Shown: piece by piece, positions 39,101 to 50,241 of the stretch | Numbering within the stretch: the first letter of the stretch is position 1 | Layout: each line of letters starts with the position of its first letter | Assembly (NCBI GenBank): GCA_030770545.1 | Contig: CM061100.1 | Coordinates: forward strand, 7,323,501 to 7,387,500 | Direction of reading: 5' to 3' | Origin: Macropodus opercularis | Taxonomy: Eukaryota > Chordata > Actinopteri > Anabantiformes > Osphronemidae | DNA: 64,000 nt | Program-made: the position numbers and the translations under genes | The notes under the pieces: model-generated | Told to the model about the DNA's origin: nothing | Databases searched by the model: none | What the model saw: only the letters and a program-made list of their open reading frames with translations

Positions 39101-40436
39101 TGACATAAATCTAAATGTTGTGACTGCTCCTCTAACAGGGTCTGATGTTTGGATACGCCACTGATGAAACGGAGGAGTGCATGCCTCTCACTATCGTCCT
39201 GGCCCATAAGCTCAATGCCAAGATGGCAGAACTGCGCCGAAATGGAACGCTGCCTTGGCTCCGACCCGATTCCAAAACTCAGGTTAGAAGAAAGTTCGCC
39301 AAGTTTTTAATGAATAATTTAAGTCTTTTAAAGGTTTTTCTGATCCCACGGTGTAATGTAGTCACTGACAACTATTACTTATTTGCCATCTAAATATTCT
39401 GTCTTTGTTGTTGCCGCCTCCTCAGGTGACTGTTCAGTATCGGCAGGATCGAGGCGCCATGGTGCCTTTGCGTGTCCACACTGTCGTGGTCTCTGTGCAG
39501 CACGACGAAGGTATAAGTTTGGAGCACATGCGTCATTGTCTGAAGGAACAGGTGGTGAAAGCTGTTATTCCCAGTGGGTACCTCGATGATGACACCATAT
39601 ACCACCTGCAGCCCAGTGGTCGCTTTGTTATTGGAGGACCGCAAGTAAGACGGGGGACTTGGTGTGTTTTGTGCTGGAAACAGCATAATTACCAAAAAAC
39701 AAAAAGGCAATTCAGTGAATAAATGTTGTGATGGGCCTTTTATATGTTGTATAAAAAAGAAAGAAAGAGAAAACATAGTCTCAGATTGAATTAGTCCAGT
39801 GGTTTACGTTATTGTTTGTTCCCACAGGGTGATGCTGGTCTGACTGGGCGTAAGATCATTGTTGATACCTATGGTGGCTGGGGAGCCCATGGGGGTGGAG
39901 CTTTTTCTGGAAAGGACTATACAAAGGTGGACCGCTCAGCTGCCTACGCTGCCCGCTGGGTGGCTAAATCTCTGGTGAAAGCTGGTCTCTGCAGGCGTGT
40001 TCTGGTCCAGGTGATGAGGCAGTGAAAACTATTTATTAAAAAATGTGAAAACTATGTACAAGTTGGGCCTTGTAGGTTAAATTGGTTACTGATGCATAAC
40101 CTGTTTCAGGTCTCCTATGCTATTGGTGTGGCCCATCCTCTGTCTGTCTCCATCTTTGCCTATGGAACCTCCCAGAAAAGCGAGAAAGAACTGCTGGACA
40201 TTGTGAAGAAGAACTTTGACCTCCGTCCAGGAGTCATCGTGAGGTATCGTGTGACGCCACAGTTCAGAGCCCCAGATTTTAATTATGTTTCAGATTTTAA
40301 TCAATATGTAACAATTGTTATTTTGTGTCTCAGGGACCTCGACTTGAAGAACCCTATCTACCAACGCACAGCAGCTTATGGGCACTTTGGTCGTGATGTA
40401 TTTTCATGGGAGGTGCCCAAGAAGCTGAAATACTGA
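36119..40436 (+). CDS. mat2a: S-adenosylmethionine synthase, MAT2A type
   Basis: Nine exons join in phase to 396 codons: 36119-36212, 37716-37793, 38510-38632, 38920-39032, 39139-39282, 39426-39644, 39828-40010, 40110-40243, 40334-40436. Human MAT2A has 395 residues. The enzyme makes S-adenosylmethionine from ATP and methionine in the cytosol. Signatures are SESVGEGHPDKICDQISDA, the hexapeptide GAGDQG, TDETEECMPLT and the glycine-rich GGGAFSGKD. The end IYQRTAAYGHFGRD and PKKLKY favours the ubiquitous MAT2A form over liver MAT1A. One substitution stands out: LDRKEEDVGAGDQ has Lys where remembered vertebrate sequences have Asn. The 3'UTR carries METTL16-type hairpins. The gene converges on the saposin-domain gene downstream, as MAT2A and SFTPB are linked in human 2p11.2. 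Confidence 0.95.
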
Positions 40437-40917
40437 GCCCCTCTTCTTATCTCCCAGCACGCCTTAGGTGTATTAGAGATAATCCTGTGTATGTTTGTCT
40501 GCCTACCTACCTGTCCGCTGCCGCCTCCTCCTCAGCACAGCCACATCAGCCTACTACATGAAACAATGCCCTTTCCCAGCTGTTAGTGTTACACATCCAT
40601 AAAGAGAGAGTGATGGTAGTTCTGCTAAGATGCGGACAAACAAAGTATTGAAATTGTCCGTATTCTCAGCGATCCTGCCAGATTTCCAATCACTGTCTTT
40701 CGTTTTTCTATCGGCTCATTAGTGGTCCTCAAAATTCCCCAGTTTAACTTAACCTAGTTTTTAACACCAAAAAATAGGGAAAGACTAGTATTTGTCATCT
40801 GCTCTCTCTCGTTTTCCATAATGGCTAATTATAGGCCGTGATATAGTGTCCATAAACTTGTTAAAGGTTGCTTTTTTATTATTATTATTATTTGTGCTGA
40901 CCCTTCAGGCCATGGTT

Positions 40918-40944
40918 TTCTGATGTTTTACAGAGAAGTCAGAA
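40918..40944 (+). promoter_or_regulatory. mat2a 3'UTR hairpin 1 (METTL16-type)
   Basis: The nonamer TACAGAGAA at 40929-40937 lies in the loop of a perfect 6-bp stem, TTCTGA (40918-40923) with TCAGAA (40939-40944). UACAGARAA in a stem-loop is the known METTL16 target that controls MAT2A splicing and stability according to SAM level. It is 490 bp after the mat2a stop. Confidence 0.8.
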
Positions 40945-41116
40945 GCTGCTAATGACCTTGTGGTTATGTTGGGCTGCACCTTTAAATCACTCCATTTTGT
41001 GTTTATGTTTTTTTTTTTTTTTTTTTGTTTTTTTGTTTAAATGTCACAAGAATTTTTCAGATTATTTAAAGTGTGTTGGTGAAGGCATGGTACCGCTTTG
41101 ACTTTGTGTGTCTCCA

Positions 41117-41138
41117 GGTGTATCTACAGAGAAACACC
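41117..41138 (+). promoter_or_regulatory. mat2a 3'UTR hairpin 2 (METTL16-type)
   Basis: TACAGAGAA at 41125-41133 is flanked by GGTGT (41117-41121) and ACACC (41134-41138), a perfect 5-bp stem. It has the same motif and architecture as the hairpin at 40918. Confidence 0.75.
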
Positions 41139-41940
41139 ACTTGAAATGCATTGTGTAATGGTGAACATTGTGGGACCTAACATTTTGACCAGCAAGGAAG
41201 GGAAACTCAATAATGTGTCATGAAGTTTTGTATTTAACTAGTTTCTTTTTATTGCACACACTGGCTTGTAATGTGTGAAATGCAGCGTTGCAGAAGAATA
41301 TCTAGAGCAGTGGCACAAACCAAGGCAGAGCTCAGAGGCAGAGCACATTCAGCTTAGTGAATGTAAGACGTGTTGTTGCTGTGCTTATCTTCTCAGCAGA
41401 GGCAGTTTTGTACAAATAAGGACTTTGTTACATTATGCCTGTGGAGTTTGAGTCTTCCACTGGAATTGCACATCACATAGTCCTTACCCAGCACAGAAAG
41501 GCTTCTGTTTTCCAAGGATGTTTTATTGCATGTTTTGTTTGTTTAATTAAAATCTTTAATTAAAAAATTAATCTGAACACCATACAGTTCCTCCTGGTGA
41601 TGGGTGACAGAGGTAAAATCTTGCTGCAGCGTTAAGTGTAAGTCAGCTGTAAGCCAGAGTGACATTTTCGTTCACCTACATCATGATGGTGAAATGTTGA
41701 GTTGCGTGTACCATCTAAATGTAAAACGCCGTCCCTGTGCAGCTAGGTGGCGCTGTGCCCTCAAACGAGGAGTTTTGATGTCTTGCTTTTAGTTTGCTCC
41801 ACTGGTTCCCTCTTGTGGTTTCTTAAGTTACTTCAGAGACCTCGGGGTCCACTGCGTGGTACCAATAGCGAGTTAGAGCAAAGTTCCCAAAGAGTTTTAC
41901 AGAATGTCCGCATTGTCACCCACAGATGAGACAGACAACT

Positions 41941-41967
41941 GGTTGGTGTTGTACAGAGAAGCCGACC
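41941..41967 (+). promoter_or_regulatory. Third TACAGAGAA hairpin, downstream of mat2a
   Basis: TACAGAGAA at 41952-41960 sits between GGTTGG (41941-41946) and CCGACC (41962-41967), a 6-bp stem with one G-U pair. It lies about 400 bp beyond the likely mat2a poly(A) signal (ATTAAA at 41546-41551). It would belong to mat2a only if a longer 3'UTR is used. Confidence 0.45.
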
Positions 41968-42732
41968 TGTTTACACAGTCTCCTGTGGGGGAGTTTGAGT
42001 CGCTTTTATTTTTCCAGGTAAATTATTTATTGTGTTATAAGTTATCTGAAGTAAATCTGTAAGTTTGTTTGCTGAATGTGTAAAAGTGCCTTTTCTCATT
42101 GTCTCTATTGGCCCCATTTCCAAATATATCCCTGTGCCCACCCACTGACCAGGCCCCACCCTAAGGTTGCTGACGTCCCGTCTGTTGAGTGTCTCTTAAA
42201 TAAACTGCTCTTGCTTTGAGATTACAGGTTGTGATTATGGCTTTTTGTTTTTTCTCGGTAACTAAATTAGGTGAAGGTTATGCTGTAGCTTGAAAACTGT
42301 TTCTAGCAACAGCCACTGGCGAAATGTTGTCGATGAAAATGGTCAAACATGAAGGCAGGTGTTGGTGGAAAGATGAGCACAATCACTTCCTCAGGTGGAA
42401 TAAAAACCGTTCACACGAAACCTTGTAGTTTCTTTTCTGGCTTTCACTGGCTTTGTATTTTCAATTATGGCCTCTATACATTGCAGGCAAATCAGGAAGA
42501 TGCTATAACTGACTTTTTAAGTGTTTAGCTTTTTGATTGATCTTTGCAACATTACTTACAATTGAATAATTTGAATATATTGGAGGAACATAAAACACTA
42601 TACAGATTTAAAAGAATCAGAGCCACAGAGCAAATCAAAACCAAAAAGAAATCTTATCACAGAATTCCACAGGATTAGAGAAATGTTTGCAGTTTGATGT
42701 TGAAAGCTGTGAGGGTGCAGACGTTGACCCGT

Positions 42733-44959
42733 CTATTTGATCCCACCCTGAAGAAGAGTTGACGTATTTTACATGGGGTTGAATGCAACAATTTTAATAT
42801 TGATTCAAGTTAAAATTGTACCAATATGCAGCTCACCTCAACTTTTAGACTGTGTTGTACTTCGTAGGCTTCCAGACAAATCTTTGACAGTAGAACAGAG
42901 TCTGCACAGAGGAGACAGGTCAGATATGGTCACTAAAAGCCAAACATTAGCTCCGTGTGTGATTCTACTTACTCCACATTGAACAGAAGTTCTGATGTCT
43001 CTGCATCTGTATGTTGCCAAAGTGCATGGATCTAAAATGTGGGAAAAAGATCAAACGATGGCTTATTTAACAAATTATTTTTGATGATTTGATTTTCAGG
43101 TAAACGTTTGTGTTGGCAATATGGTGGCAATATTAATAATCAACAATTAGCTTAGTTGTAGCAGTTCTAGTTGATGCTATGCTTGATCATAACCATTACC
43201 CAGAAAAACACAATAACTGTGAAAAGGTTGGATACATCAGGGGTTTTTCCTTATAACTTTTGTCACAGTTTGAGTTTAAAGACCTTGAGATTATGACAGA
43301 ACTCAAAACATGTTAAACAACCCGACACGTGTCGTATTTGTGATTCGTCAAAGTATCCACCTCTTGAATAAAATCATATGTAAACGTCAGACTGACCAAC
43401 AACAGCAGCGTCTTGCCCATTACACATGTGCAAGAGGGCGCAGGTCTTCTGGGGGGTGGCGTAGTGGAGGAGTGCGTCCAATATCCTCTTGCTAAACCTA
43501 TCAATCACAGCTCTACACTGATCTTTGTAGATAGAGGGCAAAATGTGACAAATCTTCTCCAGGACGGTGATCACACTCTGTAGAAGCAGCATGAAAAATA
43601 AAAGCTACAGTCAGTGACTGAAATATATATAACACCTTGTCATAAATAATAGTAGGACAATTGGCAGCAAAACAAAATACCTTAATATAACTAATTAATT
43701 TCAGAAAGAAATCCTATCAGGCAGGATGCCAGAGGTGGAGCAAATATTTGCCTTGTGATGTTGACTGGCTGGCAAAGATGCTGAGTTTGTTGATGTGCAT
43801 TTGTTTGGTACCTCATTTCTTTCTTTAGTCAGCAGGTCCTCCAAAGTCTTGACAAGAACAAGGCAGAAGGAGCAGTGTTTTTTCAGTTGCATCTAATTGC
43901 CAGACATTAAAACCACAGTTAAGTAAGTGAAAAACACACAGATGTACATACGAGCATTATTCTTTTCAATATGTCCTCCTAACATTTTCACTTGTCAAAG
44001 CAGCCTGAAGGGCCTCTGTGGCAAAATATCGGGTCATCATCTCCTGCTTGTCGCAGGAGCCACAGAGTCCAAGAGCTTTGCAGATCTGAGCTGGTTTCTG
44101 CAGAGAGATGGGACGATAGTTGTTAGGATCAGCATTAGAAAGATACAGCGGGTTACTGATTTTAAATCACACAGTTAATAGGAAAGAATCCAGCGACTCA
44201 CTGCAACCCCAGTAATGAATGTGATGGCAAGTGGAAACATCGTCTCCACCTCCTTTTTGCAGAGTTTAGAAGTTTCTCCAGGAAGGAGATCACAAAGACT
44301 TTCAATGCCAAGAGTCATTTTTTTCTGAAATACAGTGAATACATGCTGATCAGGTAGAGTAGAAATGCTGCAGGTTCACGGTGATGCTACTGTATCTTCA
44401 GTTTAGTGTCTTTAGTCCTTTACGCACTCACCTGGAGGTCTGCGTTGGAGAGCAGGTCAGCAAGGAGCTCAAAAATCTGGGTGCAGTCATGACAGACGTC
44501 CCCAGTTTGAGTCTGGACTCAAAGCCAACAAATAAAAATAAAGCACACATCACCTACTGTAAATAGGAAGCACTACTTATATGCATCTGTTAATCTTTAT
44601 CTAATAACTGTGGGTAGTATAAGTAAAGAGTAAGACAATAGAGAGTAATAGAGAGAGAGAACGATCAGGGGGTTTCTGCATGTTACATGTCATATCGCAG
44701 TGTAACCAGGATTCCTTTAAATGCAACATCAGCAACTTGTGTTATAAGAATTGAAAAGTCTTCTCTCACCCCTCTCAGAGCGTCTGGATTCAAAGCTGAA
44801 GTCAGAGCTGCGGAGACAAATACTGTAACTTAGCTCATTCCTGGCCGTTTAACTGCACACTTACCCATCCGTCCTGTTACCGTGACTGATAAAACGTGGC
44901 GTCTTACCACAGCCTTGGAAGCCAATGGACAGAAGGAGCGCGAGCTGGAACAGGGCCAT
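42733..44959 (-). CDS. sftpb: Surfactant protein B-like saposin-domain protein, copy 1
   Basis: Nine minus-strand exons join in phase to 249 codons. In transcript order: 44908-44959, 44770-44807, 44432-44512, 44202-44324, 43984-44097, 43812-43892, 43397-43577, 42837-42901, 42733-42747. Exon 1 is a signal peptide (MALFQLALLLSIGFQGC). Saposin-B domain 1 has six cysteines (CHDC, SLC, KLC, QIC, GLC), and so does domain 2 (HCSFC, KIC, DQC, KTC, LHMC). A short tail ends GGIK. Saposin folds bind and insert into lipid. In surfactant protein B the second domain is the mature peptide of lung or swim-bladder surfactant. Exon 5 ends at an unusual donor, GTTAGG. If the exon 7 donor is skipped, a stop follows at 43374-43376. 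An NK-lysin or prosaposin-like identity is the alternative. Linkage to mat2a favours sftpb. The promoter side has an inverted CCAAT box near 45069. Confidence 0.72.
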
Positions 44960-45650
44960 TCTCTGTGAACGTCAGGCTCCTAGTCGAACGTCTTTCCTCC
45001 TCAGATCTGTGCAGTCACTCCAAGTGAAGCTGGTGTCTGACATGGCCCACCTGCCACCCAGAGCCCCCACCAATCAAACAGCTCGTGATAGTTTTTATCT
45101 TTGCGGAACAGCTTCTCTCTCTGAATACCCTAATAATAGTTTAGTGTCACATTCAGTTCCTCCTAGAAAGGTGGGAAAACACGTTTTCAACAACCATGTC
45201 TACAGATGAACTGTAGTTGCACTGTAGGCTCTAATAACTGCACTTGGTCACTTTGAAAGAAGGCCACTGACAATACTGAGTATTAAGGAGTTCTTCAGTT
45301 CTGTGTTGCTGAAGTACTTATTCAATGTGTTTCTGTACAGTGATGGTCAAGTTCCACTTCTAGTAATTCTGTAATGGGTGTGATTATGTAAATCTGGAGA
45401 CTTCTAGTGGTGAGACACAATGAGACGCTGGCTTCCACAGCTTCCCTCTGCTTGGCTCGACCTCGCTGTGACATGAATAGAATGAACACAGCAAAGTCCC
45501 AGTTTCTATTGTAAGAGCCCTCCACAAATTACTCAGTACATTAATACAAGAACCATCTGCGTGTAGCTATAGTCTCATAAGAAATCCAGTCAGATACGCT
45601 GACATTTGTTGTAGCACCACCATGACGTTGCTGATGTCCTCTATATCCAC

Positions 45651-45735
45651 TTTGGTGGTGGGTGCGTCTCATCTGCATCACTGCAGGGCAGCTGAACCTC
45701 TTCTTGGCAGTTGTGCTCCCTAATACTTACAATTA
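45651..45735 (+). repeat. Local 70-85 bp repeat, copy a
   Basis: The block beginning GGTGGGTGCGTCTCATCTGC and containing GCAGGGCAGCTGAACCTC and TTCTTGGCAG recurs at 46211-46280 and 51361-51445. It marks the right-hand ends of the duplicated units. Confidence 0.8.
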
Positions 45736-46210
45736 AATCTTGTTTAGGTGTTTAATAGGTGTTGTGGAGTGAAATTTGGTAAAAGCTGTATGTTCATGTC
45801 TCAGCTACAGACCTGTGCTTTAAACTTTCAGTCACCAAGGGTCAAGATCGGATCTAGACGTGGAGGCAGAAGTGGGTCTTAATAGAAGGTGTAAAATGAT
45901 CACATCCTTAAGCACCAAACCACAGCACGTTTTCATGTGAGAAACAACACTGACTAACAAAACGTCATGCACTCATGGGCCACTTTATTAGGTCTAACTC
46001 AATCCAACACAGCAACTCTGACTTTAATTCTACTTTGATATCATTTCTCAGTTCCAGAATTGTGATAATTCTACTATATATTTATCACTGGGGTCTTGCT
46101 GGAAGTCTTAATTTACTAGTCAGTCAAAACAGAATGATGGTTCACAGGTGCAACTAAGGCCACTGACTCCTGTAACAGAGTCGTATGACGAAGCGTGATG
46201 TCCCCGACCT

Positions 46211-46280
46211 TTAGTGGTGGGTGCGTCTCATCTGTACCACTGCAGGGCAGCTGAACCTCTTCTTGGCAGCTGTGCTCCCT
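46211..46280 (+). repeat. Local 70-85 bp repeat, copy b
   Basis: Second copy of the block at 45651. It lies just before the junction with unit 2 and shows that unit 1 itself ends in a small internal duplication. Confidence 0.8.
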
Positions 46281-46665
46281 GATGATCAAGATCATCTTGA
46301 ATTTGTTTGGAAGTTAGTCTGGGTTTTGTATTTAAGTAGTTTCTTTTTATTGCACACACTGGCTTGTAATGTGTGAAATGCAGCATTACAGAAGAGCCGT
46401 GGCACAAACCGTGTGCTATCTAAATGTAAAACGCCGTCCTTGTGCAGCTAGGTGGCACTATGCCCTCAAACGAGGAGTTTTGTCAACCCTCTGAGAAAAC
46501 TGATGTCTTGCTTGTAGTTTGCTCCACTGGTTCCCTCTTGTGGTTTCTTAAGTTACTTCAGAGACCTCGGGGTCCACTGCGTGGTACCAATAGCGAGTTA
46601 GAGCAAAGTTCCCAAAGAGTTTTACAGATTGTCCGCATTGTCACCCACAGATGAGACAGACAACT

Positions 46666-46692
46666 GGTTGGTGTTGTACAGAGAAGCCGACC
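46666..46692 (+). promoter_or_regulatory. Duplicated TACAGAGAA hairpin in unit 2
   Basis: TACAGAGAA at 46677-46685 between GGTTGG and CCGACC, identical to the hairpin at 41941. It has been carried away from mat2a by the duplication, so it is probably not part of the mat2a transcript. Confidence 0.4.
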
Positions 46693-47369
46693 TGTTTACA
46701 CAGTCTCCTGTGGGGGAGTTTGAGTCGCTTTTATTTTTCCAGGTAAATTATTTATTATGTTATAAGTTATCTGAAGTAAATCTGTAAGTTTAATAAACTG
46801 CTCTTGCTTTGAGATTACAGGTTGTGATTATGGCTTTTTGTTTTTTCTGGGTAACTAAATTAGGTGAAGGTTATGCTGTAGCTTGAAAACTGAACTTAAA
46901 TAATTTGAGTTTCTAGCAACACTAATGAAATAATAAGTAAGTAATCGAAATGTTGTCGATGGAAATGGTCAAACATGAAGGCAGGAGTAGGTTGAAAGAG
47001 ACTATGAGCACAATCACTTCCTCAGGTGGAATAAAAACCGTTCACACAAAACCTTGTTTCTTTTCTGGCTTTCACTGGCTTTGTATTTTTAATTATGGCC
47101 TCTATACATTGCAGGCAAATCAGGAAGATGCTATAACTGACTTTTTAAGTGTTTAGCTTTTTGATTTTTATATCTTTGCAACATTACTTACAATTGAATA
47201 ATTTGTCCATAATATATTGGAGGAACATAAAACACTATACAGATTTAAAAGAATCAGAGCAACCGAGCAAATCAAAACCAAAAAGAAATCTTATCACAGA
47301 ATTCCACAGGATTAGAGAAATGTTTGCAGTTTGATGTTGAAAGCTGTGAGGGTGCAGACGTTGACCCGT

Positions 47370-50241
47370 CTATTTGATCCCACCCTGAAGAAGAGTTGAC
47401 GTATTTTACATGGGGTTGAATGCAACAATTTTAATATTGATTCAAGTTAAAATTGTACCAATATGCAGCTCACCTCAACTTTTAGACTGTGTTGTACTTC
47501 GTAGGCTTCCAGGCAAATCTTTGACAGTAGAACAGAGTCTGCACAGAGGAGACAGGTCAGATATGGTCACTAAAAGCCAAACATTAGCTCCGTGTGTGAT
47601 TCTACTTACTCCACATTGAACAGAAGTTCTGATGTCTCTGCATCTGTATGTTGCCAAAGTGCATGGATCTAAAATGTGGGAAAAAGATCAAACGATGGCT
47701 TATTTAACAAATTATTTTTGTGTTGGCAATATGGTGGCAATATTAATAATCAACAATTGTCCCCTGCAACTTAGTTGTAGCAGTTCTAGTTCTCTGGCAT
47801 TTTCACTACACCAGTGAAAGATTTGGACACATCTTTTGTGATTTTCCTTATAATGTTTGTAACAGTTTGAGTTTAAAAAGTTTAAACGACTGACCAACAA
47901 CAGCAGCGTCTTGCCCGTGACACATGTGCAAGAGGGCGCAGATGTTCTGGGGGGTGGCGTAGTGGAGGAGTGCGTCCAGTATCGTCTTGGTAAACTTGTC
48001 AATTACAAATTTACACTGATCTTTGTAGGTGGAGGGCAAGATGTGACAAATCTCCTCCAGCAGCTTGGTGATAGAAGTCTGTAGGTGCAGCATGGAAAAA
48101 TAACAGACGCAGTCAGTGTTTGACTGAACTATATACGGTTGCAAGAAAAAGTATATGAACCCTTTGGAATTACATGGATTTCTGCCTAAATTGGTCATAA
48201 AATTCTGATCTTCATCAAAATCACAACAAAAAAAAACATTGTCTACTTAAACTAATACTGCACAAACTGATGTGTGTTTTTTATAGGGCAGGACAGCAAC
48301 TCATCCAGTCTCATCACATTGACTGGTCTCTTGGCTCCAATTAGCTATTGGAGAGTCATTAGACGAGGGTTTCACTTTTTCCACCATGCACTATAAAGGG
48401 TTACATGTTTTGTCCAATAAAAACATGAGAACATGTCATGTTTGTGCAGCATTAGCTTAAGCAGACTGTGTTTTTCTATTGTTGTGACTTAGATGTAGAT
48501 CAGATCACATTTTATGACCAATTAGTGCAGAAATCCATGTAATTCCAAAGGATTCACATACGTTTTCTTGCAACTCTATAACATCATTTCATAAATAATA
48601 AGGGCAGTTAGTAGCAGGACATGAAATAATAGTGACATTCTAAGGCTTCATGAAAATCTGAGAATATGAAGCCAAATGACAAAATACCTCAAGATAACTA
48701 ATCAGTTTCAGAAAGAAATCCTATCAGGCAGGATGCCAGAGGTGGAGCAAATATTTGCCTTGTGATGTTGACTGGCTGGTTCATATTTCTACTCCTACTA
48801 TCATAAAGGCCAAATCTGTCAAATTCCTCTTGGCGTCTGGATTGATCCACACTTTCTATAGAAGACCAGCCTCCTGCTTGTCCAGCGTCTCTGTGCCAGA
48901 CAAAGATGCTGAGTTTGTTGATGTGCATTTGTTTGGTACCTCAGTTCTTTCTTTAGGCAGCAGGTCCTCCAAAGTCTTGATAAGAAAAAGGCAGAAGGAG
49001 CACTCTGTTTTCGGTTTCACCTATTTACAAGACATTAAAACCACAGTTAAGGAAGTGAAAAACACACAGATGTACATACGAGCATTATTCTTTTCAATAT
49101 GTCCTCCTAACATTTTCACTTGTCAAAGCAGCCTGAAGGGCCTCTGTGGCAAAATATCGGGTCATCATCTCCTGCTTGTTGCAGGAGCCACAGAGTCCAA
49201 GAGCTTTGCAGATCTGAGCTGGTTTCTGCAGAGAGATGGGACGACAGTTGTTAGGATCAGCATTAGAAAGATACAGCGGGTTACTGATTTTAAATCACAC
49301 AGTTAATAGGAAAGAATCCAGCGACTCACTGCAACCCCAGTAATGAATGTGATGGCAAGTGGAAACATCGTCTCCACCTCCTTTTTGCAGAGTTTAGAAG
49401 TTTCTCCAGGAAGGAGATCACAAAGACTTTCAATGCCAAGAGTCATTTTTTTCTGAAATACAGTGAATACATGCTGATCAGGTACAGTAGAAATGCTGCA
49501 GGTTCACGGTGATGCTACTGTATCTTCAGTTTAGTGTCTTTAGTCCTTTACGCACTCACCTGGAGGTCTGCGTTGGAGAGCAGGTCAGCAAGGAGCTCAA
49601 AAATCTGGGTGCAGTCATGACAGACGTCCCCAGTTTGAGTCTGGACTCAAAGCCAACAAATAAAAATAAAACACACACATCAGATGGCTGCATCACTTTG
49701 GCTAAACAGTCGCTAGACTGTTGTGTTAAAGTGAAGCATGTTTATGAGGAAAAAATTGGTTTATTTCTGCATCAATACCAGTACAGTCAAAAGCGTCTTC
49801 TTGGAATAGAAGTATGTAAAGAGACTTCCTGAGTTTGAAGAAAAGCATATTTCAGTTTCTATATGCATCTGTTAATCTTTATCTAATAACTGTGGGTAGT
49901 ATAAGTAAAGAGTAAGACAATAGAGAGTAATAGAGAGAGAGAACGATCAGGGGGTTTCTGCATGTTACATGTCATATCGCAGTGTAACCAGGATTCCTTT
50001 AAATGCAACATCAGCAACTTGTGTTATAAGAATTGAAAAGTCTTCTCTCACCCCTCTCAGAGCGTCTGGATTCAAAGCTGAAGTCAGAGCTGCGGAGACA
50101 AATACTGTAACTTAGCTCATTCCTGGCCGTTTAACTGCACACTTACCCATCCGTCCTGTTACCGTGACTGATAAAACGTGGCGTCTTACCACAGCCTTGG
50201 AAGCCAATGGACAGAAGGAGCGCGAGCTGGAACAGGGCCAT
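47370..50241 (-). CDS. sftpb: Surfactant protein B-like saposin-domain protein, copy 2
   Basis: Nine minus-strand exons join in phase to 250 codons. In transcript order: 50190-50241, 50052-50089, 49560-49640, 49330-49452, 49112-49225, 48940-49020, 47895-48078, 47474-47538, 47370-47384. Exons 1-4 match copy 1 base for base as read; exon 5 differs by one base (Asp to Asn in the linker). Exons 6 and 7, which form saposin domain 2, differ at many positions and copy 2 has one extra residue (KLLEEICHIL), yet all six cysteines are kept. Exons 8-9 are again nearly identical. The frame is open throughout, so the copy looks functional. The Tc1-like element lies in the intron between exons 6 and 7. Family, function and alternatives are as for copy 1. 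Confidence 0.72.
48136..48576. mobile_element. Non-autonomous Tc1-like element with long inverted repeats
   Basis: The left end GGTTGCAAGAAAAAGTATAT, continuing to GGAATTACATGGATTTCTGC, is the inverted complement of the right end, GCAGAAATCCATGTAATTCC to TTCTTGCAACT. The termini are flanked by TA on both sides, the Tc1/mariner target. The ends match a known fish Tc1-like transposon. The transposase gene is absent, so this 441-bp copy is an internally deleted derivative. The corresponding position in unit 1 (near 43625) has only the plain ATATATATAA site. Confidence 0.9.

Larger units (their letters stand above)
41225..46290. repeat. Tandem segmental duplication, unit 1
   Basis: From GTTTTGTATTTAACTAG at 41225 this unit aligns with 46323 onward, with long near-identical stretches (for example 41785-42060 with 46511-46790, 42770-43080 with 47407-47719, 43905-45560 with 49030-50840). 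It contains the tail of the mat2a 3'UTR, the complete minus-strand saposin gene and its upstream region. Relative to unit 2 it keeps about 350 bp between 41335 and 41700. It lacks a Tc1-like insertion and two shorter segments. Confidence 0.9.

Noticed and set aside
44925..45209. Plus-strand open frame of 94 codons, repeated at 50207-50491
   Set aside because: It overlaps the signal-peptide exon and promoter of the minus-strand saposin genes; it repeats only because the segment is duplicated.
42733..50241. NK-lysin/granulysin identity for the two saposin genes
   Set aside because: NK-lysins have a single saposin domain. These have two complete six-cysteine domains and lie next to mat2a, which fits surfactant protein B better, though not conclusively.
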